Positions 1-8,985 of a stretch of 64,000 bases of DNA are shown here, in pieces. This DNA is from Gimesia benthica (GTDB taxonomy: Bacteria > Planctomycetota > Planctomycetia > Planctomycetales > Planctomycetaceae), in contig NZ_CP043930.1 of NCBI RefSeq assembly GCF_009720525.1, positions 6,584,001 to 6,648,000 of the forward strand. The letters run 5' to 3'. The position numbers and the translations under genes were made by a program. Numbering within the stretch: the stretch's first letter is position 1; the number at the start of each line of letters is the position of its first letter. Under the pieces are notes generated by a model, which had not been told where the DNA came from, made no database searches, and saw nothing but the letters and a program-made list of their open reading frames with translations.

Positions 1-717
1 CTGATCATTCCGGTCTCGATCCAGATCCTTGAAATGCCACCAGTAAACTACTTGACCGGTCGGTAGCTCAAGGGGCTGACCATTCAGGCGTCTCAATCCG
101 TAAGCCGCTTCCAGTACATGACGGCAGTCCTCCCGGCTGACGGTTCCATCGTCATCCCGGTCCCAATCTTTCAGAGTGGTCTGGGGTATGCCTGGGATCT
201 GATCTTCAAGTTTCGCTGACTTGAATTCCTCAGGGGACAGGCGGTCGTTTCCATCCGTGTCCCACTTCTTCCAGTTCTGATTAATGACGTCTGTCTGTTT
301 TTCAAGATAAGCAGCCAAAGAATGAGTGATCGAACCACGAAATCGTTTAGGAACGAGACCTGGAATTGTACGGTATTCCTCAAATGACAGAGCCTGATCA
401 CCATCACGATTGAATAGCTTAAAGTCTCTTTGAGCGACGGGTTGATTCTGTTCAGGAAACGATTTGAGAAATTCTGATCTGGATAACTGACCATTCTCAT
501 CAGCATCGTGAGCAAGAAAAGAATCTTTAATGCTTGCCAGGGACATCGACGTCTTAGTGGCAGGGTTACTTCTCGCTTTCTCTACCCTGGATTCTGGCTT
601 CTGACTGCCTGTATCTGCTCGCAGGCAGGTCGTCTCAAAATCAGGAGAACTGAGAAGAATAATCCAACAATAAAAAGATCTTAAAATCAGATAAATAACG
701 TTATTTCGATTGAACAT
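1..717 (-). CDS. EF-hand repeat exported protein (3' end outside window)
   Basis: The reading frame is open from an ATG at 717 to the window edge, giving 239 codons with no stop, so the C-terminus is missing. Residues 7-25 are hydrophobic and look like a signal peptide or anchor. Four EF-hand loops with the D-x-D/N-x-D/N pattern are visible at about residues 71-82 (DADENGQLSRSE), 103-114, 153-164 and 186-197 (DRDDDGTVSRED), and a fifth begins at about 231. EF-hand loops bind calcium, and secreted EF-hand proteins are common in planctomycetes. The substrate or partner is unknown. A perfect 18-bp inverted repeat lies about 65 bp upstream. Confidence 0.8.
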   Translation of the reverse strand, partial: MFNRNNVIYLILRSFYCWIILLSSPDFETTCLRADTGSQKPESRVEKARSNPATKTSMSLASIKDSFLAHDADENGQLSRSEFLKSFPEQNQPVAQRDFKLFNRDGDQALSFEEYRTIPGLVPKRFRGSITHSLAAYLEKQTDVINQNWKKWDTDGNDRLSPEEFKSAKLEDQIPGIPQTTLKDWDRDDDGTVSREDCRHVLEAAYGLRRLNGQPLELPTGQVVYWWHFKDLDRDRNDQ

Positions 718-781
718 AAACTCATATTCCTCGGTACAAAATAACAGTCATGCCAATATTCATGTTACATTCACATTTACT

Positions 782-821
782 AATGTACAACAATAATTAT
801 GGTTAATTATTGTTGTACATT
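782..821. repeat. Perfect 18-bp AT-rich inverted repeat
   Basis: The arms at 782-799 and 804-821 are exact reverse complements with a 4-nt TGGT loop. The repeat lies between the 3' end of the hydrolase gene and the start of the EF-hand gene, both on the minus strand. There is no clear T-tract on either side. It could be a terminator-like hairpin or an operator for the EF-hand gene. Confidence 0.7.
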
Positions 822-899
822 CGATTTGCAAGATTGGATAGAAGGTATTTCTCAGGCATGGGATCTGGGACCATTTGAGATAGAGAGTTCAGAAGATTT

Positions 900-1754
900 T
901 CAATGAGAACTGCCCGGAGATCTTCTTTGTTTGAATAACCATTCCATCATTCCGGACTGCTCGCTGTATGTGGGTGTCCAGCTATCATGAGTGACTCCCC
1001 TTAACTCCACGTAAACTGGTGAACTGCCCACCTGTTGAAGTGCCTTGACCATCCTTCTTGAAGAAGCTACCGGTATGGTCTGATCTGCATCTCCGTGAGC
1101 AATCCAGATGGCCATCTTTGAGAATCTGGATACTGTTTCCGGATTGCCTCCACCGCAAATCGGTACGGCTGCAGCAAACAATTCCGGGTAACGGGCAATC
1201 ATACTCCAGGTCCCAAAGCCTCCCATCGAATATCCTGTGACGTAAATCCTCTGTTGATCAATGGGATATTTACTGCAAATGTCCAGAATTAACTTGTGAA
1301 TCTGATCAAGCAGCATTTTATCTTCGCCGGCGGGAGTGTCAGCCTGGATTACAGTCGACGACCAATTCATGCCGCGCGGGCATTGCGGTGCCAGAACAAA
1401 ACAGGGAAACGTCTCTCGGCAAGGAGATTTTGCCATTTGCTGAGGTAGAAATTTTAGCTGTTGTCGATTGTCATTTCCTCGTTCTCCTGCCCCATGCAGG
1501 GACACAATCAGGGGATAAGCTTTCCTTTTCTCAACCCTCTCCGGTTTCAAAAGCCTTGCTCTGAGAGTAACAGAATCTTTTGAAATACCTGTCAGATTTG
1601 GAGTCGGGAGGGACTCAAATTCGTTGACAATCTCGGGAGCCAAAATGATTTCGGTTTTGGTTTTATCATGATTCGATGAAAGGCAGGTAAAGAATCCTGC
1701 ATTCACCAGGATCCATGCCATGATGAAGCCGATGGTGGATTTAGAAACCTTCAT
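900..1754 (-). CDS. Secreted alpha/beta hydrolase (esterase/prolyl oligopeptidase-like)
   Basis: This 284-residue protein has an N-terminal hydrophobic segment (residues 8-25, signal peptide or lipoprotein-like). It has the alpha/beta-hydrolase oxyanion region LHGAGERG at about 86-93 and the nucleophile elbow GYSMGG with Ser176. A GDAD stretch near 221-224 could supply the acid, and His256 in GVTHD is the likely catalytic histidine. The pattern matches the planctomycete dienelactone-hydrolase, PHB-depolymerase and phospholipase/carboxylesterase group, so it probably hydrolyses an ester in the periplasm. The natural substrate is not evident. It sits alone, followed by an AT-rich hairpin. Confidence 0.8.
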   Translation of the reverse strand: MKVSKSTIGFIMAWILVNAGFFTCLSSNHDKTKTEIILAPEIVNEFESLPTPNLTGISKDSVTLRARLLKPERVEKRKAYPLIVSLHGAGERGNDNRQQLKFLPQQMAKSPCRETFPCFVLAPQCPRGMNWSSTVIQADTPAGEDKMLLDQIHKLILDICSKYPIDQQRIYVTGYSMGGFGTWSMIARYPELFAAAVPICGGGNPETVSRFSKMAIWIAHGDADQTIPVASSRRMVKALQQVGSSPVYVELRGVTHDSWTPTYSEQSGMMEWLFKQRRSPGSSH

Positions 1755-2146
1755 ATTGACTCAATCTCGAGAGATAAAGTACGAGCAGCATTACCAGACA
1801 CTTGCTCGCATATCAAACAATCCAATCTTATTTGCAGAATACAAGCTGACTATTGTCACAGGATGCGGAGGCCGCATCTAGGCGGCTGTTTCGGATTGAT
1901 GGTTCCCACTTCCTTGCGATTGATAAGAAGCTGGTTATCTGGATCCGGTACGGCAGGCATATTCGTATTCTGCTTCGGTCGGTAGAAGTGTCACCGGTCC
2001 GCTGATGACGCAGAGCATCCTCGAGGCCAGGATCGAGGTGCCAAAGGCCATCCCCCCTAAATCTGAGTACATAATTGATTTCGAGCGATCATTATTACTG
2101 CTAAATTTTAGATAGATTCAGAAGCTGAAGTTCTGAAATACTACGC
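1755..2146. other. Intergenic region without a supported gene
   Basis: These 390 bases separate two minus-strand genes. A short open stretch on the plus strand around 1862-2004 is interrupted by stops and has no family I recognise. No convincing promoter or hairpin was seen. Confidence 0.4.
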
Positions 2147-3238
2147 TTATTGTTCCAGTGGCGTACCACTTAATGCCTGCCCTTGGGGACTGGCGAGAGC
2201 AGCATATACTTTTCCGTCAATGTCTGCTGATAGAAACTGAATGTGTCCATCACAGTATCCAACGTTAACGCCTCCTTCGTGCAGTGAATTGGGAAAAGGG
2301 GCACTCCCCTCGGGCTGAGTGATTCCGGCGTTAATCTTGCTTGGACCTGAATTTGAGCGATTATAATCCACGTTTCCGGAAGCGCAGTTGCTATTCAGGC
2401 AGGGATTGCCTATATAAAAACTGGTGAGATAGGGATTCGGCGAAGCCCAGTTGGCTGAATCAGGTCTGGCTGGATCATACCCCGTACGAATATTCTCAGA
2501 AATCAGCATGGTATTGGAAGCACCATCTGTAAGCCCAGACATCTGATGGTGACGCTTGGCCCGAATAACCCCTTTCCACGTTTCGTTGAAAAACAGTCCC
2601 ATCTGGAAAAAAATTTCCCGATCTGACGGTGTTCCATCCCCCTCCGTAGATGAGTTGCATGTAATCCCGTTTCCATTCAAATCCAGCTTTCCTGATGAAG
2701 GACCAACTGGACAGTCATGGATTCCACCAATCATTGCAGAAAAGCCGACACCACTGCTGACGACGTAAGTCAGATTTCCCTGGCCGGGGACTTCAGTAAT
2801 ATCATCAGGGCAGGTCAGGACAGGGAGATGCGTTTGGGCCAGGGGAGCATTAACGGGGTCTTTGTAGTTCCGGTCAACATCCCATTGATTGTACAGGTTG
2901 GACTGATCAATATAAGGTAGAATGGCCACAACCCAGCTCCGAAAAGAGCCCCCACCTGTCGGTGTCCCATCTCCGAAATAACCACAAGCAGGGAACCGAT
3001 TCGCACTGTCTGTCGCCTGTAGCAGTCCCAGACTTACATTGCGCATATTATTTAAACACTGCAACTGTCTGGCCGAGTTGCGTGCTGACTGAACCGCGGG
3101 AAGCGCCAGCGCAATTAAGATCCCGATGATCGCTGTCGCAACCAGTAATTCGACAAGGGTAAAACCTGCTCTCTGGCGAAACGCCTCTGTTAGAGAACTG
3201 TGGTTGATTCGTACGATATTTCCAGGTTTAGATTTCAT
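2147..3238 (-). CDS. DUF1559 prepilin-like protein
   Basis: The protein has a type IV prepilin/type II pseudopilin N-terminus: GFTLVELLVATAIIGILIAL followed by the QSARNSARQLQCLNNMRN helix. It ends with the planctomycete DUF1559 signature LHEGGVNVGYCDGHIQFLS. A prepilin peptidase would cleave at G-F and the protein is then membrane-anchored or exported. The family is hugely expanded in planctomycetes and its function is not settled. The start at 3238 (MKSKPGN) is chosen because GGAGGCG lies just upstream. It overlaps the end of the GYF_2 gene by 11 bp, so the two are probably co-transcribed. Confidence 0.9.
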   Translation of the reverse strand: MKSKPGNIVRINHSSLTEAFRQRAGFTLVELLVATAIIGILIALALPAVQSARNSARQLQCLNNMRNVSLGLLQATDSANRFPACGYFGDGTPTGGGSFRSWVVAILPYIDQSNLYNQWDVDRNYKDPVNAPLAQTHLPVLTCPDDITEVPGQGNLTYVVSSGVGFSAMIGGIHDCPVGPSSGKLDLNGNGITCNSSTEGDGTPSDREIFFQMGLFFNETWKGVIRAKRHHQMSGLTDGASNTMLISENIRTGYDPARPDSANWASPNPYLTSFYIGNPCLNSNCASGNVDYNRSNSGPSKINAGITQPEGSAPFPNSLHEGGVNVGYCDGHIQFLSADIDGKVYAALASPQGQALSGTPLEQ

Positions 3239-4346
3239 CAGCTTGCGCCTCCAGCCACCAGGCGGCAAAGTAAGCCACTACAGCCACAATGACTACGGAA
3301 TCTACAAAGTACATCCAGTAGGCAAACGTGGAACATTCTCCCAGGAGCGGAAAGATCAGTTTGGCTTCAGTCGGCTTGCGTGAAGGGAAAATCATGTTCT
3401 GTTTCTCTGACCAGTTCAGTAAAAATAAAACCGTGATATTCGCTGTTACCAAAGCTGCCCCCACTCGGTATCCGAGGCGCAAATAGGGCGCTGCAATATA
3501 GACCAGCAGTGGTCCCAGCATAAGAACCGTCAGCAAGGAGCAGCCAGCATATGCCAGAAACAACAGGGGCGAGGTATATCCGATAAGAGGAAAATAGAGT
3601 TTCCCCTGCCCCATCCAATCGACAAACCCATAGATCCCCAGACTCGCACAGAGGATGAAAATGCAGCCCACCAGCAACTTGCGAAAAGCAGGATGTTCTC
3701 GAAAGGAAAAGCTGAATGTGGGGAGTATTTGTCTGGGAGGCGCAGTCTGTTCCTGTTTGGGTGCTCGGGCATCGACGCGCTCGACAGCTGCATTCACCGT
3801 CGATGACCAGGTCTCTTCGGAATAAGCACCGATTTCAACATTGTCATTTACATCGTCTGAATCGCCGAATGCTTTCTCAAGCTGGTCCAAATCGGTTGCT
3901 GATTCCACACTGCCGTCGACAGGAGCATGAAGAGTGACATGAATCTCTCGCTGGGGGTCGAGAGGAACCGGAGGGATCTTACTGTCTCTCAATGACAGCA
4001 GCCGTTTCAGCCAGCCGGGACGTTCAAACTCTTGTTCCGGAAGGGCTGCATCAGTCGACTCACTTTCATCTGAATTTGCCAGAAATGCATCCAGGTCATT
4101 TTCATCAGCATATTCGTCACTGGTATCCGTCTCTTCAAGTTGAACGGGAGACATCGCCTCCGGTTCTTTCCGCGCCATATAAAACAGACCCACTACAGAA
4201 TCTGCCCGTTGCCACTCATCCATATAGCTGGGACGCACCATGGTGTCAGGCAATAAACGCTCTTCACGCACCATGTCCACCATATCACGGAAGAGATATG
4301 GTCCCAGCTCTTCATCAGACTGCTTGTAGAACCATTCAGTCGCCAT
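3228..4346 (-). CDS. GYF_2-domain membrane protein
   Basis: This 372-residue protein begins with a GYF_2 domain (WFYKQSDEELGPYLFRDMVD, ending with the W-x-x-A motif near residue 45). An acidic linker of about 150 residues follows, and then four hydrophobic segments between about 225 and 370. GYF_2 domains are found N-terminally in many planctomycete membrane proteins and are thought to bind proline-rich peptides, although the role here is unknown. Its gene overlaps the downstream DUF1559 gene. Two other GYF_2 proteins lie at 24383-24928 and 24992-25735. Confidence 0.8.
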   Translation of the reverse strand: MATEWFYKQSDEELGPYLFRDMVDMVREERLLPDTMVRPSYMDEWQRADSVVGLFYMARKEPEAMSPVQLEETDTSDEYADENDLDAFLANSDESESTDAALPEQEFERPGWLKRLLSLRDSKIPPVPLDPQREIHVTLHAPVDGSVESATDLDQLEKAFGDSDDVNDNVEIGAYSEETWSSTVNAAVERVDARAPKQEQTAPPRQILPTFSFSFREHPAFRKLLVGCIFILCASLGIYGFVDWMGQGKLYFPLIGYTSPLLFLAYAGCSLLTVLMLGPLLVYIAAPYLRLGYRVGAALVTANITVLFLLNWSEKQNMIFPSRKPTEAKLIFPLLGECSTFAYWMYFVDSVVIVAVVAYFAAWWLEAQADEI

Positions 4347-4533
4347 TGTCAGCTACAATCAATATGCAAGTTGAATATGAGTGCAATTATGCAATTCAAT
4401 CCAACTGCAGACAAAGGATCACATGACCAGATAAAATTACCAGTGTACATAAGAGTGAAGTCGAATTGCAACATTGGTTCACTCATTTTGGCCATCCAAA
4501 GCGAACCAAGATGAAAGACTGATTGAAATGACC

Positions 4534-4576
4534 TGCTCTTCAAAAAGTGTTACAAAAGTTTTGAAGGTTCTTATCG
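4534..4576 (+). repeat. Degenerate terminus of IS3 element A type
   Basis: The stretch TGCTCTTCAAAAAG... through GAAGGTTCTTA resembles the left end of the IS3 element at 8919 (TGCTTTTCAAAAACTGG... GAAGGTTCTTAG). It abuts a transposase remnant of a different IS3 type at 4581. Confidence 0.55.
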
Positions 4577-4580
4577 CTCT

Positions 4581-4863
4581 GAATTTATTTCGAAGAGTCT
4601 GGATTGGTGGGCATACTGGAACCGAGTGATGCTTGACTTCAGTCGTCCGGGAAAGCCCTCTGATAATGCGTTTATTGAATCCTTTAACGGTTGACTGCAA
4701 CAGGAATGTCTGAACCAGCACCGGTTCCTGTCACTGGCAGATGCCCAGGAAAAACTGGATTCCTGGCGGAAGGATTACAACTAGCGGCGTCCCCACAGTG
4801 CATTGGGCAACAGGACGCCTCAGGAGTTTGCGAAGTTTTCAGATCAGGCATGCCTAGACTGAA
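4581..4863 (+). pseudogene. IS3-family transposase OrfB 3' remnant
   Basis: Translation in one frame gives [20 protein letters not shown], then GKPSDNAFIESFNG, a stop, [20 protein letters not shown], another stop, RRPHSALGNRTPQEFAKF. This closely parallels residues 186-275 of the OrfB encoded at 14154-14990. The N-terminal two thirds are missing and at least two in-frame stops are present, so it is dead. The matching IS terminus follows at 4880-4910. Confidence 0.85.
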
Positions 4864-4879
4864 AACCCTTGTTCACTCG

Positions 4880-4910
4880 CATTCCAACTGGTACTAGGTT
4901 GGGGGCAAGG
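4880..4910 (+). repeat. Terminal inverted repeat of IS3 element B type
   Basis: CATTCCAACTGGTAC... GGGGGCAAGG matches the reverse complement of the left end of the intact element at 14101. It marks the outer end of the remnant that carries the 4581-4863 pseudogene. Confidence 0.7.
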
Positions 4911-4960
4911 CCAAGGACGCTAAGAACCTTCATAACAATTGGACCAGTTTTTGAAAAGAA
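4911..4960 (-). repeat. Inverted terminus of IS3 element A type
   Basis: The reverse complement reads CTTTTCAAAAACTGG... ATGAAGGTTCTTAGCGTCC, nearly identical to 8921-8966. With the degenerate copy at 4534-4576 it brackets the element-B remnant in opposite orientations, which indicates nested insertions. Confidence 0.75.
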
Positions 4961-5005
4961 GACCACAGCACAGCGGCGCGAGTGTGCATGACAAGTATAT
5001 CATTT

Positions 5006-5995
5006 TTAACAAGGAATGATAATTTGTTTCACCGTGTAAGGGATGACCTTGCCGTCGGCGTCCCGTTTGCGGGAATCCCAGACACGGGCTCCTTGGAGAA
5101 ATTTCACCAGGAACTCTTCTGCTGTAATGCTCTCATTGACATGGAAAGCATCGAAAGTGAACTTGTAGCTGTTTCGTAGTAAATTTTCATTTCCGTAAAA
5201 ACATTTGAGTTCACAAGTCGTGGGGACCTGCCCCCACTGTTTATCAATTTTATATTGAATTTGACTGGAGACCAATAACTTATCGGTATTGTGATACTCA
5301 TATTTCAGCACGGTACAATCGTGCGATTTGGGTGCGATCCAGAGACTGGCTGTACCCTCTGAATCTGTTCTTTCCAGAACGGTACAGTCGAGATTCAAAA
5401 TGGGTTCCGTCTTGTTTCGTACAGTAAATCCCTTCAGAGTTTCTCCCAAGTTGCGATCTCCTGCCAGGAGTGCCCAGCGAAGCGGAAGTTGTGATAGGGA
5501 AAAAATCACGTCACTCGTCTCAGGTATTTTGAATATATGGATCGATGGCGTCCCTTGTGACTGATGCAGCCTGGTCACTGTTTGCCCGTCGCTGAAGCAG
5601 TTGATATCGAACGAAACGGTCTTTTTCAGGCGGTCAGAAGGAAAACGTCCCCAGTAGCGGTATCGGATCCTGGGGGAGTCGAGTAGTATTGAATACCTAG
5701 CGTGATTGATCACCAGTTCTTTTTTGAGGTGCTCCATTTCTGCTTTAGTGAGGGGAGCATGGGCGCTGGGTTGATTGACGGGGGTTTCTTCTTCAGGATA
5801 CAGGAGCAACTTACTGGTCGCCATTTCCAGAGACAGCTCGACCTTCATTGCCTGCAGACGTTCGCGACGCTGTTGCCAGATCTGGTTGATCTCCTTAATC
5901 GTGAGAGGCCGCGTTTCTGCAGCATCAGTAGTGGAACTGGCACTAATACTGAAAACGAGTTGGGTCAGAATGAGGAACGGAAGACAGCGATCCAT
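5006..5995 (-). CDS. Secreted hypothetical protein, planctomycete-type
   Basis: I choose the start at 5995 (MDRCLPFLILTQLVFSISAS) because it gives a clean signal peptide and has AGAAAGG about 9 nt upstream. An upstream in-frame ATG at 6049 is less likely. The mature protein starts with a helical segment (EINQIWQQRRERLQAMKVEL), followed by a beta-rich body. The layout (signal peptide, W-x-x-R/K helix, then a single-domain body of about 300 residues) resembles the protein at 10353-11429. This is reminiscent of planctomycete outer-membrane-lipoprotein-sorting-like families, but I cannot name the family. It has no operon partner. Confidence 0.7.
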   Translation of the reverse strand: MDRCLPFLILTQLVFSISASSTTDAAETRPLTIKEINQIWQQRRERLQAMKVELSLEMATSKLLLYPEEETPVNQPSAHAPLTKAEMEHLKKELVINHARYSILLDSPRIRYRYWGRFPSDRLKKTVSFDINCFSDGQTVTRLHQSQGTPSIHIFKIPETSDVIFSLSQLPLRWALLAGDRNLGETLKGFTVRNKTEPILNLDCTVLERTDSEGTASLWIAPKSHDCTVLKYEYHNTDKLLVSSQIQYKIDKQWGQVPTTCELKCFYGNENLLRNSYKFTFDAFHVNESITAEEFLVKFLQGARVWDSRKRDADGKVIPYTVKQIIIPC

Positions 5996-6362
5996 GCCGG
6001 GAACCTTTCTGTTCAAATGACAAAATTCCATTTTGTCGCGCAGGCCCAATATAGATCATCTTTAGCAGAGAGACCAGAGCGGATTGAACGCCTGCGGAAA
6101 ATTTCAGCTTCAAGCGACTGTCAAAACCGACCCGCAAATCGTCCTTTTTCGCTTCACCCATTGGGGCCCCCTGTGAGTATGGCATGAATTGGTAGAATAC
6201 CCTTGTTTTGTAGTGCTTGACGCAAATCTTATGTCAAAACGCAGGGGGGCAAATGGGAAATGCGGGCTTAGAGATGTTGCAAAGCTTGTTGTAATGCGGG
6301 AGCCCTGGCATTGGGCTCTTTGGGGAGAGCGGGTTTGCCTGTTTTCAGGTTGTCTCAAACAC

Positions 6363-6412
6363 AAAAACCCGACAGGGATAAGGTGTTCACACCTTTTCCC
6401 TGTCGGGTTTTT
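6363..6412. terminator. Strong bidirectional intrinsic terminator
   Basis: AAAAACCCGACAGGGA and its reverse complement TCCCTGTCGGGTTTTT flank an inner AAGGTGT/ACACCTT arm. The hairpin has A- and T-tracts on the two sides, so it could terminate on both strands. Confidence 0.9.
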
Positions 6413-6418
6413 GATAGT

Positions 6419-6462
6419 ACCGGAGGGGGAACTTCACTTGAACCCCCAAGAGGTTTTGAATC
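6419..6462 (-). other. tRNA 3'-end-like fragment
   Basis: On the minus strand the segment reads CTTGGGGGTTCAAG, then GAAGTTCCCCCTCCGGTA. This looks like a T-arm and 3' acceptor strand of a tRNA carrying about five extra bases in the T-loop. A terminator follows within 10 nt. No matching 5' acceptor strand, D-arm or convincing anticodon arm was found upstream, so it is at most a decayed tRNA or an old integration scar. Confidence 0.3.
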
Positions 6463-6954
6463 TAAAAATGATAGATTGAAGGGACACTACTTTTGTATTA
6501 TAACTATATTGCTGTCAGAAAGATGTGTTGACTTCATATTGCGATGCCGTTGTAGGTAAATTGCCTTCATATTTCCAATTATGTCAGCGTTGGCATCAGT
6601 CTTACGGACCAGTGAAATGATTGGTTCTGGTCTGCGTTACGCCAATCCCATCCTGGTCCTCAAAGCCGCCAACTACTCAACAGATAACATTTTCATTTTT
6701 TGCCCCCATGAGGCACGAGGGACTAATATAGCTAAAGTTAAATAATTTTACTCATCATCCTCTTCATATTCGTTCCAAGATCCAGCGACGTCTTCCTTTG
6801 GATCACCTTCTGCACAGAAATAACTGAAATACTCTTGATTATAAAAACAATCTTGGCAACTGGTGTTAACCGCGGTCGGGCTAATTTATCTGAAACGTTG
6901 CCTGTCCCCTGAGAAACAACATTCAGCAGAGGGCCAGAGTTCAGAGGCCAGGTG

Positions 6955-8748
6955 ATGTCGCAGACAAGCACGCAAAAGTCAGATGAAAAATCGCAGGACG
7001 CGTCGTCAGTAACCGTCAAAGTCTTGGTGGCCTTGCTATTGACAGTACACGCAGGACTGCTTGCTTGGAGTTCAACAAAGCATAGCCCTAATTGGAATGA
7101 ACATGCCCATTTGGTTGCCGGCCTCAGTCATTGGAAGTTTGCTCGATTTGAACTTTATCGTGTCAATCCTCCCTTGGTACGCCTGGTGGCTGCCCTCCCT
7201 GTACTTACAACTGATGTAAAATACCAATGGAGTGAATTTTATGAGGCGCCAGGAGCGCGACCGGTTTTTACTCTTGGGACACAGTTTATTAAGGTGAATG
7301 GGACAAAGTTTATTTGGTATCTGACACTTGCCAGATGGGCATGTATCCCCTTCTCACTCTTGGGAGGATATATCTGTTATTGCTGGGCGAGAGACTTATA
7401 TGGCCCCTGGGCTGGACTCTTTTCTCTGACGCTCTGGTGTTTTTCCCCAAACATTATCGCACACGGACAATGTATTACACCGGACTGCGGAGCCACTGCC
7501 TTAGGACTAGCAGCAATGTATTCATTCTGGAAATGGCTGCAATCCCCCCACTGGACGAAGGCAGTAATCGCTGGTCTTGTTTTGGGACTAGCGGAACTTT
7601 CCAAGTCTACCTGGATTATTCTTTTTGGGCTTTGGCCTCTGATCTGGTTGGTCTGGATCAGCAGTAGTACAACTACTCCTAACACTTCTTGGTATCGACA
7701 GCTTTCGCAGCTGGGAACTATTCTGCTTTTAGGTATCTATCTGCTGAATCTGGGCTATGGTTTCGAGGGCTCCTTCACACAGCTCAAAGCGTTTCCGTTT
7801 GTCAGTGAGGCATTGACTACCATCGATAATAATGAGGATTGTTTAAGCTCAGTGAAAAAGAATCGCTTTCAAGATTTCTGGATTGGAGAATTGCCGATAC
7901 CACTTCCTCGCAATTACTTGCTTGGGATTGACATTCAGAAAAAAGATTTTGAAGCTTTTAACAACGTGTCTTTTTTGCGCGGTAAATTTCGAAAGAGAGG
8001 CTGGTGGTACTATTATCTGTATGCACTGGCAATCAAGGTTCCGTTAGGATTTTGGGTGCTTTTTGTTTTAACAGTTATTCATGCCTTATTGCCTGGAAAA
8101 TCTAATCGATTTTCCAGGCAGGATAGTTTTGTCTTAGTAATCCCTGCTTTGGCCATTTTGATTCTAGTTAGCTCACAAACAGGCATAAATCAACATATGC
8201 GATATGTTCTACCTGCTTTCCCCTACGCTTTCATTTGGATGGGACAATTGGCGTTAGGGTTTGTTGAAAAAAGAAGGCTAGCCGCTATATTGACAACCTG
8301 CAGCCTTGCTTGGGCTATCAGCAGTAGTTTGTGGATATTTCCTCACTCACTATCCTATTTTAATGAACTTATTGGTGGTCCAAGGAACGGGCATTTTCAC
8401 CTACTCCATAGTAATATCGACTGGGGACAAGATCTACTGTTCCTAAATGAATGGATTGAGAGCCACCCAGAGGCTAAACCAATTTACTTGTACTATTACG
8501 GTTACTTTGATCCAAGGGACTTGGGAATCAACTACCAATTGCCTCCATCGAATATAGATCAGAATCCTGACTTCCAACTACCCCCAGGTTGGTATGCTAT
8601 TAGTGTCAACTATTTGAAGAGCTACGATTGGCAACAGCGCATTATCGGTTTTTCTTATTTCCAAGAAAAAGAACATGTTGGTACAGCCGGGTACTCCATC
8701 TATATCTTTCGTGTTAAAGAGTCTGATTTAACCTGCCCCCGAGAATGA
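6955..8748 (+). CDS. Multi-pass glycosyltransferase (GT39/ArnT-like)
   Basis: This protein of about 597 residues begins with a membrane segment (VLVALLLTVHAGLLAW). The luminal loop SPNWNEHAHLVAGLSHWKF has the acidic residue typical of GT-C enzymes of the dolichyl-phosphate-mannose mannosyltransferase/ArnT type. About ten hydrophobic helices follow, and the C-terminal domain is soluble. It probably transfers a sugar from a polyprenyl-phosphate donor on the outer face of the inner membrane. An ATG at 6955 is preferred over the GTG at 6952; AGAGG lies upstream. It has no operon partner. Confidence 0.75.
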   Translation: MSQTSTQKSDEKSQDASSVTVKVLVALLLTVHAGLLAWSSTKHSPNWNEHAHLVAGLSHWKFARFELYRVNPPLVRLVAALPVLTTDVKYQWSEFYEAPGARPVFTLGTQFIKVNGTKFIWYLTLARWACIPFSLLGGYICYCWARDLYGPWAGLFSLTLWCFSPNIIAHGQCITPDCGATALGLAAMYSFWKWLQSPHWTKAVIAGLVLGLAELSKSTWIILFGLWPLIWLVWISSSTTTPNTSWYRQLSQLGTILLLGIYLLNLGYGFEGSFTQLKAFPFVSEALTTIDNNEDCLSSVKKNRFQDFWIGELPIPLPRNYLLGIDIQKKDFEAFNNVSFLRGKFRKRGWWYYYLYALAIKVPLGFWVLFVLTVIHALLPGKSNRFSRQDSFVLVIPALAILILVSSQTGINQHMRYVLPAFPYAFIWMGQLALGFVEKRRLAAILTTCSLAWAISSSLWIFPHSLSYFNELIGGPRNGHFHLLHSNIDWGQDLLFLNEWIESHPEAKPIYLYYYGYFDPRDLGINYQLPPSNIDQNPDFQLPPGWYAISVNYLKSYDWQQRIIGFSYFQEKEHVGTAGYSIYIFRVKESDLTCPRE

Positions 8749-8779
8749 CACCAGTCACAAGACTCAGTGTTCTATTGTC

Positions 8780-8913
8780 TCAATGGCTGTTCTGCTCGCC
8801 TGTTGGAGCGGAGCGGAAACAGGCGAGCAGAACAGCTTCGCTTCCGGTACGGGGGCTCTGTAGCCCAGTGAACTGTGCGGCCTGATGGAGTTGTAATCTC
8901 CTCTCCAGCGTTC
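8780..8913 (-). pseudogene. IS3-family transposase C-terminal fragment
   Basis: The minus-strand translation gives GDYNSIRPHSSLGYRAPVPE followed by a short tail. This is the conserved C-terminus of IS3-family OrfB proteins. Everything upstream is replaced by the end of IS3 element A at 8919, which apparently inserted into it. It differs in sequence from the other IS3 types in the window. Confidence 0.75.
8788..8834. repeat. 17-bp perfect inverted repeat
   Basis: TGTTCTGCTCGCCTGTT at 8788-8804 is the exact reverse complement of 8818-8834, with a GC-rich 13-nt loop. It lies within the C-terminal part of the IS3 orfB fragment and may be the transposase-end terminator or terminus of that older element. 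Confidence 0.7.
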
Positions 8914-8985
8914 TGGTCTGCTTTTCAAAAACTGGCCCAAATGTTATGAAGGTTCTTAGCGTCCTTTTGACGAGGAGAACTTTTG

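Larger units (their letters stand above)
6050..6954. other. Long intergenic region with a terminator and tRNA-like fragment
   Basis: About 900 bases contain no credible coding sequence. They hold a very strong symmetric terminator (6363-6412) and a tRNA 3'-end-like segment on the minus strand (6419-6462). The remainder is AT-rich and unassigned. Confidence 0.5.
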
